Shown here one piece after another: positions 43,505 to 54,583 of a DNA stretch of 64,000 nt; within the stretch, counting starts at the first letter, position 1; every line of letters starts with the position of its first letter. The notes under the pieces were generated by a model, which saw only the letters and a program-made list of their open reading frames with translations, was not told the DNA's origin and did no database searches. The DNA comes from Pseudomonas sp. ATCC 13867 (lineage in GTDB: Bacteria; Pseudomonadota; Gammaproteobacteria; Pseudomonadales; Pseudomonadaceae): assembly GCF_000349845.1 (NCBI RefSeq), contig NC_020829.1:682001-746000 (forward strand), read 5' to 3'. A program made the translations under genes and the position numbers.

Positions 43505-43657
43505 TCAGGCCGCCAGAAGCGAAGAAGCCTCCCAATTGTGGGAGGCTTCGCGGCGGTAGCTGCCTTTGCCTTTGAGGGGCTTTTCCTGGCGGCTGCGGAA
43601 CAGCGGTTGTGCGATCAGGGATTTGGCCTTGTTCGGCCGTTTGGAGCGCTTTGCCAT
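43505..43657 (-). CDS. arfA: Alternative ribosome-rescue factor ArfA
   Basis: 50 codons: MAKRSKRPNKAKSLIAQPLF, then RSRQEKPLKGKGSYRR and NWEASSLLAA. The sequences PLFRSRxE, KGKGSYxR and NWEA are the ArfA signature. ArfA enters stalled ribosomes without an mRNA A-site codon and recruits RF2 when trans-translation fails. GAGGA lies 9 nt before the ATG. As in other ArfA genes, a perfect hairpin sits inside the coding region (codons 37-45), so most mRNAs should lack a stop codon and the truncated ArfA is expected to be kept low while tmRNA works. Confidence 0.93.
   Translation of the reverse strand: MAKRSKRPNKAKSLIAQPLFRSRQEKPLKGKGSYRREASHNWEASSLLAA
43524..43549 (-). terminator. Hairpin inside the arfA coding region
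   Basis: GAAGCCTCCC (43524-43533) pairs perfectly with GGGAGGCTTC (43540-43549), with a 6-nt loop, before the arfA stop codon. On the minus strand TTCGCTTCTGG follows, so it can serve as a terminator or an RNase III site. Either would yield a nonstop arfA mRNA. Confidence 0.85.
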
Positions 43658-43825
43658 CTGGGTGTCCTCATCGACGCCGGCCCCGTGCCGGCGCGCGCAT
43701 GTTCTGCCTATTTGGCACGCTTGTCCAATGCCTTTGGTCAGTCGGCGGATGGGCCAAGGCGAGTTGGCAGTTTTCGGGACTACTCTGGCTGCGGCGCCTA
43801 TCTGATGACCGCGAGGACAAGAACA

Positions 43826-44176
43826 ATGAAGTTTCTTTGCATGATCTACTTCGACGAGCGCAAGGCGGCTGAGCTGCCCGAGGCCGAACTGCGGGGCATC
43901 GTCGATGAATGCATGACCTACAGTGAGCAGTTACGCCGTAGCGGCAACTACATCGCCGCCAACGCCTTGCTGCCGACGCTGACGGGCAGGACGCTGAGAG
44001 GGCAGGGGGAGCGCCTGTCGATCACCGATGGTCCGTTCGCGGAAACCAAGGAGCAGCTTGGTGGTTTCTACCTGATCGAAGCGGCGGATATGGATGAGGC
44101 CCAGCGCATCGCCGCGAAGATTCCGCCGGGCCGCCTGGGCTGCGTGGAGGTGCGGCAAGTCCGCGAGTGGGAGTAG
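43826..44176 (+). CDS. YCII/DGPF-domain protein
   Basis: 116 residues: MKFLCMIYFDERKAAELPEAE, ITDGPFAETKEQLGGFYLIEAADMDEAQRIAAKIPP and a C-terminal VEVRQVREWE. This is the DGPF-type YCII family, dimeric ferredoxin-like proteins of unknown enzymology, often near sigma factors. None lies here. The ATG at 43826 follows GAGGACAAG. It is divergent from arfA. Confidence 0.85.
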   Translation: MKFLCMIYFDERKAAELPEAELRGIVDECMTYSEQLRRSGNYIAANALLPTLTGRTLRGQGERLSITDGPFAETKEQLGGFYLIEAADMDEAQRIAAKIPPGRLGCVEVRQVREWE

Positions 44177-44204
44177 AGCCGATGACGCCCGGCCGCGGCT
44201 TTTC

Positions 44205-44326
44205 GTAGGAGCGAGCTTGCTCGCGAATGCCGTCGTACCGAAGCCTCATGGAGGTAGGGAGCCTGTCGCTGTGGGGCGCCTGACGCTGCGGCATTAGACA
44301 CTGTTCGCGAGCAAACTCGCTCCTAC
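44205..44326. repeat. REP-type palindrome pair (class A)
   Basis: A forward unit at 44205-44228 and an inverted unit at 44303-44326 (one change, CAAACTCG) lie 74 bp apart between convergent genes. Confidence 0.92.
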
Positions 44327-44351
44327 AGGTTGCAGCAGGTCTGAAGGCGCT

Positions 44352-45389
44352 TCAGGCCGACGGCAGGCTGATGCGCTGTCCGGCCACCAGCAGGGCGAGG
44401 CGGGCGAGGCCGCTCCAGGGGGTGCCCGGCGCTTGCCCCTTGATCTGTGCATCGATCAGTTGGGCGTCCTGCAGCATCTGGTTCCAGCGCGGCGCGGTAT
44501 GCCGTTGCAGGGCTTTGGTCATCAGCGGGCGGCGCTTGTCCCAGATGGGGGGGCGGGCCTGGCTGAAGGCTTTTTCCAGCGGCACACCCTGGCTGAACTG
44601 CTGGGCCAGGGCCGCCAGCACGCGGATTTCCCGGGCCAGCGCCCAGAGGATCACCGGCGGCTCCACACCTTCGCCGCGCAGACCTTCGAGCATGCGCAGG
44701 CAGTGAGCAGCTTCGCCGTTCAGGGCGGCATCGATCAGGCCGAAGACGTCGAAGCGCGCGCTGTCGGCTACCGCTGCCTGGACGGTGGCGGCGTCGATCT
44801 GCTGACCGTCGGCCAGCAGCTTGAGCTTTTCGATTTCCTGGGCGGCGGCCAGGAGGTTGCCTTCCACACGTGCGGCGATCAGGTCCACGGCTTCCTGGCT
44901 GGCGGCGAGGCCGGCCTGGGACAGGCGCTGGCGAATCCATTGCGGCAACTGGTGCGCATCGATGGGCCAGATCTGGATGAACTGTGCAGCATTCCCGTCG
45001 ATCAGGGCCTTGGCCCATTTTGTCTTCTGCGTGCTGCCGTCGAGCTTGGGCAGGCTGACCAGCAGGACGGTGTCCTCCGGCGGGCGCTGCAGGTATTCCT
45101 GGAGGATGGCAGCGCCCTTGTCGCCGGGCTTGCCAGACGGCAGGCGCAGTTCGATCAGGCGCTTTTCGGCGAACAGCGAGAGGCTGGCGCCGGCTTCGAG
45201 CAGTTGGCCCCAGTCGAAGTTGGCTTCGGCGTTGAACACCTGGCGCTCGCCGAAATCATGCTGGCGGCAGGCCGTGCGAATGGCGTCGCAGGCTTCCTGG
45301 CAGAGCAGCGGCTCGTCGCCGCTGACGACGTAGACGGGGGCGAGGTTGCCTTGCAGGTGCTTGGCGAGTTGTCCGGGATTGAGCTTCAT
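44352..45389 (-). CDS. holA: DNA polymerase III delta subunit
   Basis: 345 residues with the HolA opening MKLNPGQLAKHLQGNLAPVYVVSGDEPLLCQEACDAIR and LSLFAEKRLIELRLPSGKPG. It opens the beta clamp as the wrench of the clamp loader. It follows lptE and leuS on the minus strand. No Shine-Dalgarno is visible before the ATG; instead a terminator-like hairpin with its T-run ends only 5 nt upstream. Confidence 0.95.
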   Translation of the reverse strand: MKLNPGQLAKHLQGNLAPVYVVSGDEPLLCQEACDAIRTACRQHDFGERQVFNAEANFDWGQLLEAGASLSLFAEKRLIELRLPSGKPGDKGAAILQEYLQRPPEDTVLLVSLPKLDGSTQKTKWAKALIDGNAAQFIQIWPIDAHQLPQWIRQRLSQAGLAASQEAVDLIAARVEGNLLAAAQEIEKLKLLADGQQIDAATVQAAVADSARFDVFGLIDAALNGEAAHCLRMLEGLRGEGVEPPVILWALAREIRVLAALAQQFSQGVPLEKAFSQARPPIWDKRRPLMTKALQRHTAPRWNQMLQDAQLIDAQIKGQAPGTPWSGLARLALLVAGQRISLPSA

Positions 45390-45393
45390 GATG

Positions 45394-45420
45394 AAAAAGG
45401 GGCCGGTGTGTCCGGCCCCT
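45394..45420 (-). terminator. Terminator-like hairpin between lptE and holA
   Basis: On the minus strand AGGGGCCGG (45420-45412) pairs with CCGGCCCCT (45406-45398), followed by TTTT. It begins 5 bp after the lptE stop and its T-run reaches to within 5 nt of the holA ATG. Confidence 0.82.
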
Positions 45421-45425
45421 GTCTG

Positions 45426-46040
45426 TCACTCGGCTTGCGGAAATTCGATCGGCGACTGCTGCGGCTGGGCCTTGGCGGCGTCCTCCGCGGCTTTCTGCGC
45501 GTCCGCTTCGGCCTTGGCCTTGGCTTCGGCCTTGCGTTGCAGGTCTTCCAGCTGGGCCGGGGTGATCATCTGCAGGCGCATGGCCATCTGCTGGACCAGG
45601 TCGCGGCGCATTTCTTCGCGGATCTGCGTGGCTTCCTGGTCGGAGCCGACCAGGTTGTTCTCGTCCTGTACGTAGACCTTGCGCACTTGGACCTGGCCGT
45701 TCATCAGCAGCAGGTCGTTGGTGCCACGGATTTCGTAGTCCAGGGTGTTGGTCAATTGGTTTTCCGCGCTACGCGCCGAGCTGGTGTAGCTGACGGTACG
45801 CTGGGTCACGTTCTCGCGGGCGAGGATGACGTGGTAGGGCGCGCGCGAGACGACTTTCACGCCGCTGCCTTCGAGCACCTGCTGGAGCTGCTTGACCGTA
45901 TCGCCGTAGGCATTACGCGCGGTCAGGTCGACTTCCTTGAGCGCAAAGTTCGTATCGCCCAGGCCGCGCAGTTGGAAACCGCAGGCGCTCAGCACGCTGG
46001 CCAGGCCGATCAGCGCGAGGCTGGTCAGGATACGTTTCAT
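45426..46040 (-). CDS. lptE: LPS-assembly lipoprotein LptE
   Basis: 204 residues. Lipoprotein signal [20 protein letters not shown] with acylated Cys, then [20 protein letters not shown]. The C-terminal 50 residues are a charged Ala/Lys/Glu coiled tail ([20 protein letters not shown]). It plugs the LptD barrel for LPS export. The ATG at 46040 follows GGGAAGC. It lies 80 bp downstream of leuS. Confidence 0.94.
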   Translation of the reverse strand: MKRILTSLALIGLASVLSACGFQLRGLGDTNFALKEVDLTARNAYGDTVKQLQQVLEGSGVKVVSRAPYHVILARENVTQRTVSYTSSARSAENQLTNTLDYEIRGTNDLLLMNGQVQVRKVYVQDENNLVGSDQEATQIREEMRRDLVQQMAMRLQMITPAQLEDLQRKAEAKAKAEADAQKAAEDAAKAQPQQSPIEFPQAE

Positions 46041-46071
46041 CAAGCTTCCCTCACTCCTGTTGATCCGGGGT

Positions 46072-46095
46072 GCCCGTGGCGAAGGTGCCACGGGC
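46072..46095 (-). other. Hairpin between leuS and lptE
   Basis: GCCCGTGGC (46072-46080) pairs perfectly with GCCACGGGC (46087-46095), loop 6 nt. No T-run follows on the minus strand, so mRNA processing or partial termination is more likely than full termination. Confidence 0.45.
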
Positions 46096-46120
46096 GAATG
46101 GGTCTTTTCCAGCGTTGCTT

Positions 46121-48838
<2,718 letters not shown>

Positions 48839-48977
48839 CTACAGAAAGCCTCGTAGCATACATGACCCCTCCGCGAGCCGGTAGCCCGCGCCGTTTGTCG
48901 CACGCTCGGTGTGGCGCGGGGTGGGCCGCTAAGCTTTGCCTGAGGGCGGGAGGTTTCCGCCTGTCTTGAGGTGACTG

Positions 48978-49415
48978 ATGGCTGAGCTGCATCGCGCAAG
49001 TGCTTCGGGTTCCGGTCTGTATGAACGGTTGTTGCAACGACTGGCGCTGGCTCTGGATGAAGCCGATACCGCCGAGCGATTACGAGACGAATGCCCCGTT
49101 GAGCTGGAATTGCGCGGATTGAGCAGTGCGGAAATGGAGTTGATCCGGGCCTATCTCGATCAGGATGTGAATTGGTTGCGCGGCTGGCATGCCGCCGCAC
49201 AGGAGTTGGCCTTGCTGGAGCAGGGCCCCGCACGGGCGTCCCGGCCGCCACGCCATGTCACCCCGCCCAGCCGTCCGCGGCTGGTGTCGCGCTCGCATAC
49301 GCAGCAGTTGCAATGCGCGCTGTGTGGCACGCTGGTGGCCTGGAGCCGCAGCCAGGGTGTGCTGCCCTGCACGTCCTGCGGTTCCCAGTTGTTCCGCAAC
49401 GCAAAGGCGCGCTGA
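48978..49415 (+). CDS. Zinc-ribbon protein (DUF1451-like)
   Basis: 145 residues: a helical N-terminal half (LYERLLQRLALALDEADTAE) and a C-terminal zinc ribbon with CALCG and CTSCGSQLF. This fits the zinc-ribbon-containing DUF1451-type family of unknown role. AGGTGACTG precedes the ATG. It diverges from leuS and is followed 45 bp later by the YdcF-like gene. Confidence 0.8.
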   Translation: MAELHRASASGSGLYERLLQRLALALDEADTAERLRDECPVELELRGLSSAEMELIRAYLDQDVNWLRGWHAAAQELALLEQGPARASRPPRHVTPPSRPRLVSRSHTQQLQCALCGTLVAWSRSQGVLPCTSCGSQLFRNAKAR

Positions 49416-49460
49416 TATCCCGATGATCCGTTAGGCTTGGCACTCGACAAGGAGTCGCCA

Positions 49461-50222
49461 ATGCCCTTTCGTTACATCCTCAAACAGATTCTGATGCCGC
49501 CAGGACTGCTGCTTCTGTTGCTGCTCCTGGCGTTCCTGCTGCGTCGGCGTTTCCCCCGTTTCTCGATCCTGTGCTTCTTCGGCGGCTTTCTCGGTCTGTG
49601 GGCGATGAGCCTGCCGGTGACGGTGGAGTGGGGCGCGCGCCGGTTGGAGCAGGTGGAACCGTTGAAACAGGCGGACTGGGCCGGGCTGGCGCAGCGCGCC
49701 GATGCCATCGTGGTGCTGGGCGCTGGCCGGATGCGCGGCGACCGTGCCTGGGATGAGGATCAGCCCGGGCTGATGGCTGGCGAGCGGCTGCGCTATGCGG
49801 CGCGCCTGGCCAAGGCCAGTGGCCTGCCGGTGCTGACGTCCGGCGGCCTGCACTATGGCACGCCGCCGACGGAAGCCTACATCATGGCTCGCAGCCTGGC
49901 TGACGAGTACGGCGTCGAGGTGCGCTGGCAGGAGGGGGCAAGCCGCACGACCTGGGAAAATGCCCGGCTCAGTGCGCCGATCCTGCGCGAGGCGGGTATC
50001 CGACGGGTGGTCCTGGTGACCCAGGCGCTGCACATGCCGCGCTCGCTGTGGAGTTTCGAGAAGGCGGGGTTGGAGGTGGTGCCGGCGCCGCTGGGGTATA
50101 TCGGCGTGGACAACGCCCGGCCGCTGGGTGGCTGGCTGCCGGAGGGGCGGGCCCTCTGGCAGAGCGAGCAGTTGCTCAATGAGGCGATCGGGCTGGTGGG
50201 GTATCGGTTGTTCTATCGCTAG
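49461..50222 (+). CDS. YdcF/ElyC-family (DUF218) membrane protein
   Basis: 253 residues. Two N-terminal membrane helices (LLLLLLLAFLL and FSILCFFGGFLGLWAMSLPV) precede the DUF218 domain: ADAIVVLGAGRMRG, LTSGGLHYGTPPTEAYIMARSL and SRTTWENARLSAPILR. ElyC in E. coli affects envelope and undecaprenyl-lipid metabolism, so an envelope role is likely. The ATG at 49461 follows AAGGAG; an upstream ATG at 49437 is in the leader. Confidence 0.9.
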   Translation: MPFRYILKQILMPPGLLLLLLLLAFLLRRRFPRFSILCFFGGFLGLWAMSLPVTVEWGARRLEQVEPLKQADWAGLAQRADAIVVLGAGRMRGDRAWDEDQPGLMAGERLRYAARLAKASGLPVLTSGGLHYGTPPTEAYIMARSLADEYGVEVRWQEGASRTTWENARLSAPILREAGIRRVVLVTQALHMPRSLWSFEKAGLEVVPAPLGYIGVDNARPLGGWLPEGRALWQSEQLLNEAIGLVGYRLFYR

Positions 50223-50233
50223 GCCTGGCTTTG

Positions 50234-50360
50234 GTTCGCGAGCAAGCTCGCTCCTACGAAGAGCGTGCCGGAGTCGGAGGGGGACGACTGCTCGCGAACC
50301 GCCGAGGATCCACGAAAAGCCGGATTTCCGGCTTGTGTGGGAGCGGACTCCGTCCGCGAT
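50234..50360. repeat. Composite REP locus (class A, variant, class B)
   Basis: An inverted class A unit at 50234-50257, a variant with an internal GAGGGGGA loop at 50270-50299, a small hairpin AAGCCGG/CCGGCTT (50317-50334) and a class B unit at 50339-50360. Confidence 0.88.
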
Positions 50361-50433
50361 CAGTCCCGGGCGCATGGCCCTCGCGAACGAAGTCCGCTTG
50401 TACGGGATTGCCGTGTAGTGCCAGGTAATTGAG

Positions 50434-50458
50434 AAAGGGCCTCTCGCGAGGCCCTTTT
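50434..50458. terminator. Bidirectional terminator between ydcF-like gene and lnt
   Basis: AAAGGGCCTC (50434-50443) pairs with GAGGCCCTTT (50448-50457) with a TCGC tetraloop. T-rich on the plus side (TTTT) and partly on the minus side, it suits the two convergent genes. Confidence 0.85.
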
Positions 50459-50466
50459 CGTTGGCA

Positions 50467-51999
50467 TCAGCCGAACAACCGGCGTTCTTCCGGGTGCGTC
50501 CGGCGGCGGACCAGCGCCCAGGCCAGCAGCACCGCCCCCAGGATCGCCAGCGGCCAGACACGCCACTTCAGGTAGGGCGTCAGGCCCTGCATCGGCACCA
50601 CTTCGCCGCGCAGCACGCCTTGCTGGAACTGCGGGATCTGCACGGCCAGCTTGCCGAACGGATCGATCAGCGCGGTGACGCCATTGTTGGTGCCGCGCAC
50701 CATCCAGCGGCCGGCCTCCAGGGCGCGCATCTGCGCCATCTGCAGGTGCTGCAGCGGACCGATGGAGGTACCGAACCAGGCATCGTTGCTGATGGTCAGC
50801 AGCAACTGGCTCTGCGCCGCCAGCTCGGCGGCGAACTCCGGGTAGACCACTTCGTAGCAGATGTACGGCGCGATGCTGTAGCCCTTGGCCTTGAGCAGCG
50901 GCTGGTCGGCCGGGCCGCGGGCGAAGTCGGACATCGGCAGGTCGAAGAAGGCGATCAGGCCGCGCAGCAGGTCCTGCATGGGCACGTATTCGCCGAAGGG
51001 CACCAGCTTCTGCTTGAGGTAGTCGCCGCTGCCTTCGCCAACCACGGTGATGCCGTTGTAGTAGCGCACGCCATCAGCCGTCTTCTGGCGTACCGGAACC
51101 CCGGTGATCAGCGCGGCCTTCTTGGCGCTGGCGACGCCGTTGATCATCTCCAGGTAGCCGGTGGCCTGGTCCTTGAGGACCGGCACGGCGGTTTCCGGCC
51201 AGACGATCAGGTCGACGTCGCTCTGCTCGGCGGTCAGGTCGCGGTACAGCTCCAGCTGATGGGTGATGGCTTTCGGGTCCCACTTCATTTCCTGGGCGAT
51301 ATTGCCCTGCAGCGCGGCGACCTTCAGCGGCGAGCCGGCCGGGGTGCTCCAGGCGTGGCCCTTGTACCCCAGGCCCACGGCCCAGGGGGCGATGAGCAGG
51401 ATCAGGCCGGTGACCAGACGCGTCGGACGCTGCATCAGCGCCGGGAGGTTGATGATCAGCGCGCCGGAGAGGGCGATGCCGAACGACACCAGCCAGACGC
51501 CACCAATGGGCGCGAGGCCCGCCAGCGGGCCCTCCAGTTGGCTGTAGCCGGCGTAGAGCCAGGGGAAGCCGGTGAGGAACCAACTGCGGAACAGCTCCAG
51601 CGCCACCCACAGCGCGGCGAAGGCCAGGGCGTCGCTGACCGGTGCGTTGTTGCGGCGGAAGAAGCGTGCCCAGACCCAGGCGGGCAGGGCGAAGAAGAAG
51701 GCCACGCCGGCGCTGAAGCCGATCACCAGGAAGGCGGCCAGCGGCCCGGAGGCGCCGCCGAAGTCGTGGATGCTGAAGTAGATCCAGCTGGTGCCGGCGA
51801 TGAAGGCGCCAAAGCCATACCACCAGCCGCGCCACAGTGCCGAGCCGGCGGTGGCGCCGCGCAGGCCGAGGTAGAACAGGGCGAGGGACAGCAGCGCCAG
51901 CGGCCAGTAGCCGAACGGCGCCAGGGCCAACGGGGTGAGCGCGCCGGCGGCCAGGGCCAGCAAATGGCCTGGCAGGCCGGGACGGGTGATCCAGCGCAT
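50467..51999 (-). CDS. lnt: Apolipoprotein N-acyltransferase
   Basis: 510 residues: about seven membrane helices, then a periplasmic nitrilase domain with the Glu of WPETAVP, the Lys of KQKLVPFGEYVP and the Cys of YICYEVVYPE as the catalytic triad. It adds the third acyl chain to lipoproteins. The ATG at 51999 has AAGGA upstream and starts with the conserved MRWITRPG; upstream codons are dropped. It ends the miaB-phoH-ybeY-corC-lnt run. Confidence 0.96.
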   Translation of the reverse strand: MRWITRPGLPGHLLALAAGALTPLALAPFGYWPLALLSLALFYLGLRGATAGSALWRGWWYGFGAFIAGTSWIYFSIHDFGGASGPLAAFLVIGFSAGVAFFFALPAWVWARFFRRNNAPVSDALAFAALWVALELFRSWFLTGFPWLYAGYSQLEGPLAGLAPIGGVWLVSFGIALSGALIINLPALMQRPTRLVTGLILLIAPWAVGLGYKGHAWSTPAGSPLKVAALQGNIAQEMKWDPKAITHQLELYRDLTAEQSDVDLIVWPETAVPVLKDQATGYLEMINGVASAKKAALITGVPVRQKTADGVRYYNGITVVGEGSGDYLKQKLVPFGEYVPMQDLLRGLIAFFDLPMSDFARGPADQPLLKAKGYSIAPYICYEVVYPEFAAELAAQSQLLLTISNDAWFGTSIGPLQHLQMAQMRALEAGRWMVRGTNNGVTALIDPFGKLAVQIPQFQQGVLRGEVVPMQGLTPYLKWRVWPLAILGAVLLAWALVRRRTHPEERRLFG

Positions 52000-52127
52000 C
52001 GGGAATCCTTGTACCGGTTGAGCGATGCGCAAGAGTAATGGAGAGACGAACGGTAGGCTATGGGGATGCAAGCCAAAAGCCATGAGCTGACTGCGGCGGG
52101 ATGTTGCAGGAAAGGTCGGAACTGATT

Positions 52128-52149
52128 GTAGGAGCGAGCTCGCTCCTGC
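52128..52149. repeat. Truncated REP palindrome (class A)
   Basis: GTAGGAGCGAGCTCGCTCCT, the class A unit with its inner part deleted to a perfect palindrome. It lies in the corC-lnt gap. Confidence 0.75.
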
Positions 52150-52161
52150 ACGTAATTGCCG

Positions 52162-53001
52162 TTAGTCCTGCAGCGGGGTGAGGCGCAGCAGGTGCAGGCG
52201 CCGGCTGTCCGCGTTGAGCACGCGGAAGCGGAAGCCGCCCAGTTCGGTGGTTTCGTTGCGCTTGGGCAGGTGGCCGAAGGCGCTCATCACCACGCCGCCG
52301 ACGGTGTCGAATTCCTCATCGGAGAACTCCGCGCCGAAGAAGTCGTTGAAGGCTTCCACCGGGGTCAGCGCCTTGACGATGAAGTCGCCGCTGGGCAGCG
52401 GCTTGATGTAGCTGTCTTCCTCGACGTCGTGCTCGTCCTCGATGTCGCCGACGATCTGCTCCAGCACGTCCTCGATGGTCACCAGCCCCGCCACGCCGCC
52501 GTATTCGTCGATGACGATGGCCATGTGGTTGCGGTTGGCGCGGAACTCGCGCAACAGCACGTTCAGGCGCTTGGACTCGGGCACGAAGGTGGCCGGGCGC
52601 AGCAGGTCCTTGATGTTGAAGGCGTGGTTCTGGTCGTGAAGGATCAGCGGCAGCAGGTCCTTGGCCAGCAGGACGCCCATGATGTCGTCCAGGCTCTCGC
52701 CGATCACCGGGTAGCGCGAGTGCGCCGCTTCGATGATGGCGGGGAGGAAGTCGGCAGGCTTCTGCGTCGATTTGATGGAGATCATCTGTGAGCGCGGGAT
52801 CATGATGTCGCGGACCTGGAGGTCCGCCACCTGGATTGCGCCTTCGACGATGGACAACGCTTCGCTGTCCAGCAGCTTGTTGTCGTGGGCTTCGCGCAGC
52901 AGCTCAAGCAGCTCCTGGCGGTTTCTCGGCTCATGGGCAAAAGCCTGGGTGATCTTGTCCAACCACGACTTGTGCCCATTGCTCGATCGGTCTTCGCTCA
53001 T
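52162..53001 (-). CDS. corC: CorC/HlyC-type transporter-associated protein with CBS pair
   Basis: 279 residues: two CBS domains (VRDIMIPRSQMISIKSTQKP and a second near residue 125) and a C-terminal transporter-associated domain (EEFDTVGGVVMSAFGHLPKRNET). It belongs to the Mg2+/Co2+ efflux-linked CorC family; in this locus it is often called ybeX. It starts after GGAAAG and lies 20 bp after ybeY. Confidence 0.94.
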   Translation of the reverse strand: MSEDRSSNGHKSWLDKITQAFAHEPRNRQELLELLREAHDNKLLDSEALSIVEGAIQVADLQVRDIMIPRSQMISIKSTQKPADFLPAIIEAAHSRYPVIGESLDDIMGVLLAKDLLPLILHDQNHAFNIKDLLRPATFVPESKRLNVLLREFRANRNHMAIVIDEYGGVAGLVTIEDVLEQIVGDIEDEHDVEEDSYIKPLPSGDFIVKALTPVEAFNDFFGAEFSDEEFDTVGGVVMSAFGHLPKRNETTELGGFRFRVLNADSRRLHLLRLTPLQD

Positions 53002-53021
53002 CTTTCCTTGCTCAGTGGCGT

Positions 53022-53483
53022 TTATTCTTCATCGGCCGCATACGGGTCCGGGTGACCCAGCTCAGCCAGCAATTCCCGTTCCAGGCCTTCCATTTCCTCG
53101 GCTTCGGCGTCGTCGATGTGATCGTAGCCGAGCAGGTGCAGGCAGCCGTGGATGACGAGGTGGGCCCAGTGGGCCTCGGCGGACTTGCCCTGTTCGGCGG
53201 CCTCGCGGGTGACCACGGGGGCGCATATCACCAGGTCGCCGAGCAGCGGGATGTCCAGCAGCTCGTCGGGAACGTCGGCTGGGAAGGACAGTACGTTGGT
53301 GGCGTAGTCCTTGTGCCGCCAGGTGCGGTTCAGTTCGCGGCCTTCGCCTTCGTCCACCAGGCGGATGGTCAGCTCCGAGTCGTTCTGGCGCTGGCGCAGG
53401 GCCAGTTCGCACCAGCGGCGGAAGGCGGCTTCGCTCGGCAGGCCGGGGGCGTCGGAGGCGACCTGCAAGTCCAGTTCAAGCAT
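53022..53483 (-). CDS. ybeY: Endoribonuclease YbeY
   Basis: 153 residues with NVLSFPAD and the zinc motif [15 protein letters not shown] (HxxxHxxxxxH). It works in 16S rRNA 3'-end processing and ribosome quality control. Its ATG lies inside the last codons of the phoH-like gene (8-bp overlap). Confidence 0.96.
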   Translation of the reverse strand: MLELDLQVASDAPGLPSEAAFRRWCELALRQRQNDSELTIRLVDEGEGRELNRTWRHKDYATNVLSFPADVPDELLDIPLLGDLVICAPVVTREAAEQGKSAEAHWAHLVIHGCLHLLGYDHIDDAEAEEMEGLERELLAELGHPDPYAADEE

Positions 53484-54477
53484 TCGTGTTGCCCTGGCTT
53501 TCGACGCCGGTCAGACGGTTTTCGTAGGCGTCGTAGGCATCGACGATGCGCTGCACCAGCGGGTGGCGCACCACGTCCTTGGACTTGAAGTGGGTGAAGC
53601 TGATGCCGGGCACGTCGCGCAGCACCTCCATCACGTGCTTGAGGCCCGAGCGGGTGCCGCGCGGCAGGTCGACCTGGGTGACGTCGCCGGTGATCACCGC
53701 GGTGGAGCCGAAGCCGATCCGGGTGAGGAACATCTTCATCTGTTCCATCGTGGTGTTCTGGCTTTCGTCGAGGATGATGAAGCTGTTGTTCAGCGTGCGG
53801 CCGCGCATGTAGGCCAGCGGCGCGACTTCGATCACCTGGCGCTCGATCAGCTTGGCCACGGTTTCGAAGCCGAGCATTTCGTACAGCGCGTCGTACAGCG
53901 GGCGCAGGTACGGGTCGATCTTCTGCGACAGGTCGCCGGGCAGGAAGCCGAGTTTCTCGCCGGCTTCCACCGCCGGACGCACCAGCAGGATGCGGCGAAT
54001 CTGCTCGCGCTCCAGGGCGTCCACGGCGCAGGCCACGGCGAGGTAGGTCTTGCCGGTGCCGGCCGGGCCGATGCCGAAGTTGATGTCGTGATCGAGGATC
54101 GCCTTCACATAGCGCTGCTGGTTGGCGCCGCGCGGGCGGATGTGCGCCTTGCGGGTCTTGAGCGTTACCAGGGGGGCGGCGGGCTCGACGGCGAGGTCTT
54201 CCAGGCCGGACTCCTGCAGGAACAGGTGGACCATGTCGGGAGTCAGTTCGGTGCCGTTCTGCACTTCGCGGTAGAGGCGCTGCAGAAGGTTTTCGGCCGC
54301 TTGGGTGCGTTCCGGTTCGCCGACCAGTTCGAACTGGTTGCCACGGTTGCGGATCTCGATGTCGAGGCGCTTCTCGATCTGGTGCAGGTGCTCGTCGAAC
54401 TGCCCGCACAGGTTGGCGAAGCTACGGGCCTCGAAGGGTTCGAGCATGAAGCGATGGATATCCAGGGGGGCGTTCAA
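53476..54477 (-). CDS. ybeZ: PhoH-like ATPase YbeZ
   Basis: 333 residues from a TTG start at 54477 ([10 protein letters not shown]), where family similarity begins; ATG 54561 or TTG 54573 would add 28 to 32 unusual residues. An N-terminal KH-like region, then the PhoH ATPase: [23 protein letters not shown] (Walker A), ILDESQNTT (Walker B). It partners YbeY in rRNA handling. No strong Shine-Dalgarno decides the start. miaB ends just upstream. Confidence 0.9.
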   Translation of the reverse strand: MNAPLDIHRFMLEPFEARSFANLCGQFDEHLHQIEKRLDIEIRNRGNQFELVGEPERTQAAENLLQRLYREVQNGTELTPDMVHLFLQESGLEDLAVEPAAPLVTLKTRKAHIRPRGANQQRYVKAILDHDINFGIGPAGTGKTYLAVACAVDALEREQIRRILLVRPAVEAGEKLGFLPGDLSQKIDPYLRPLYDALYEMLGFETVAKLIERQVIEVAPLAYMRGRTLNNSFIILDESQNTTMEQMKMFLTRIGFGSTAVITGDVTQVDLPRGTRSGLKHVMEVLRDVPGISFTHFKSKDVVRHPLVQRIVDAYDAYENRLTGVESQGNTNA

Positions 54478-54583
54478 GGTGCTGTCTAAGTCGCCATGTT
54501 GCGAAAGGGGAATGGTCGAAGAATAACTCCAGGCGACCGAGTACGAAAGTTCGGACGCCATCGGGGGATTCAACGGTCGATGA

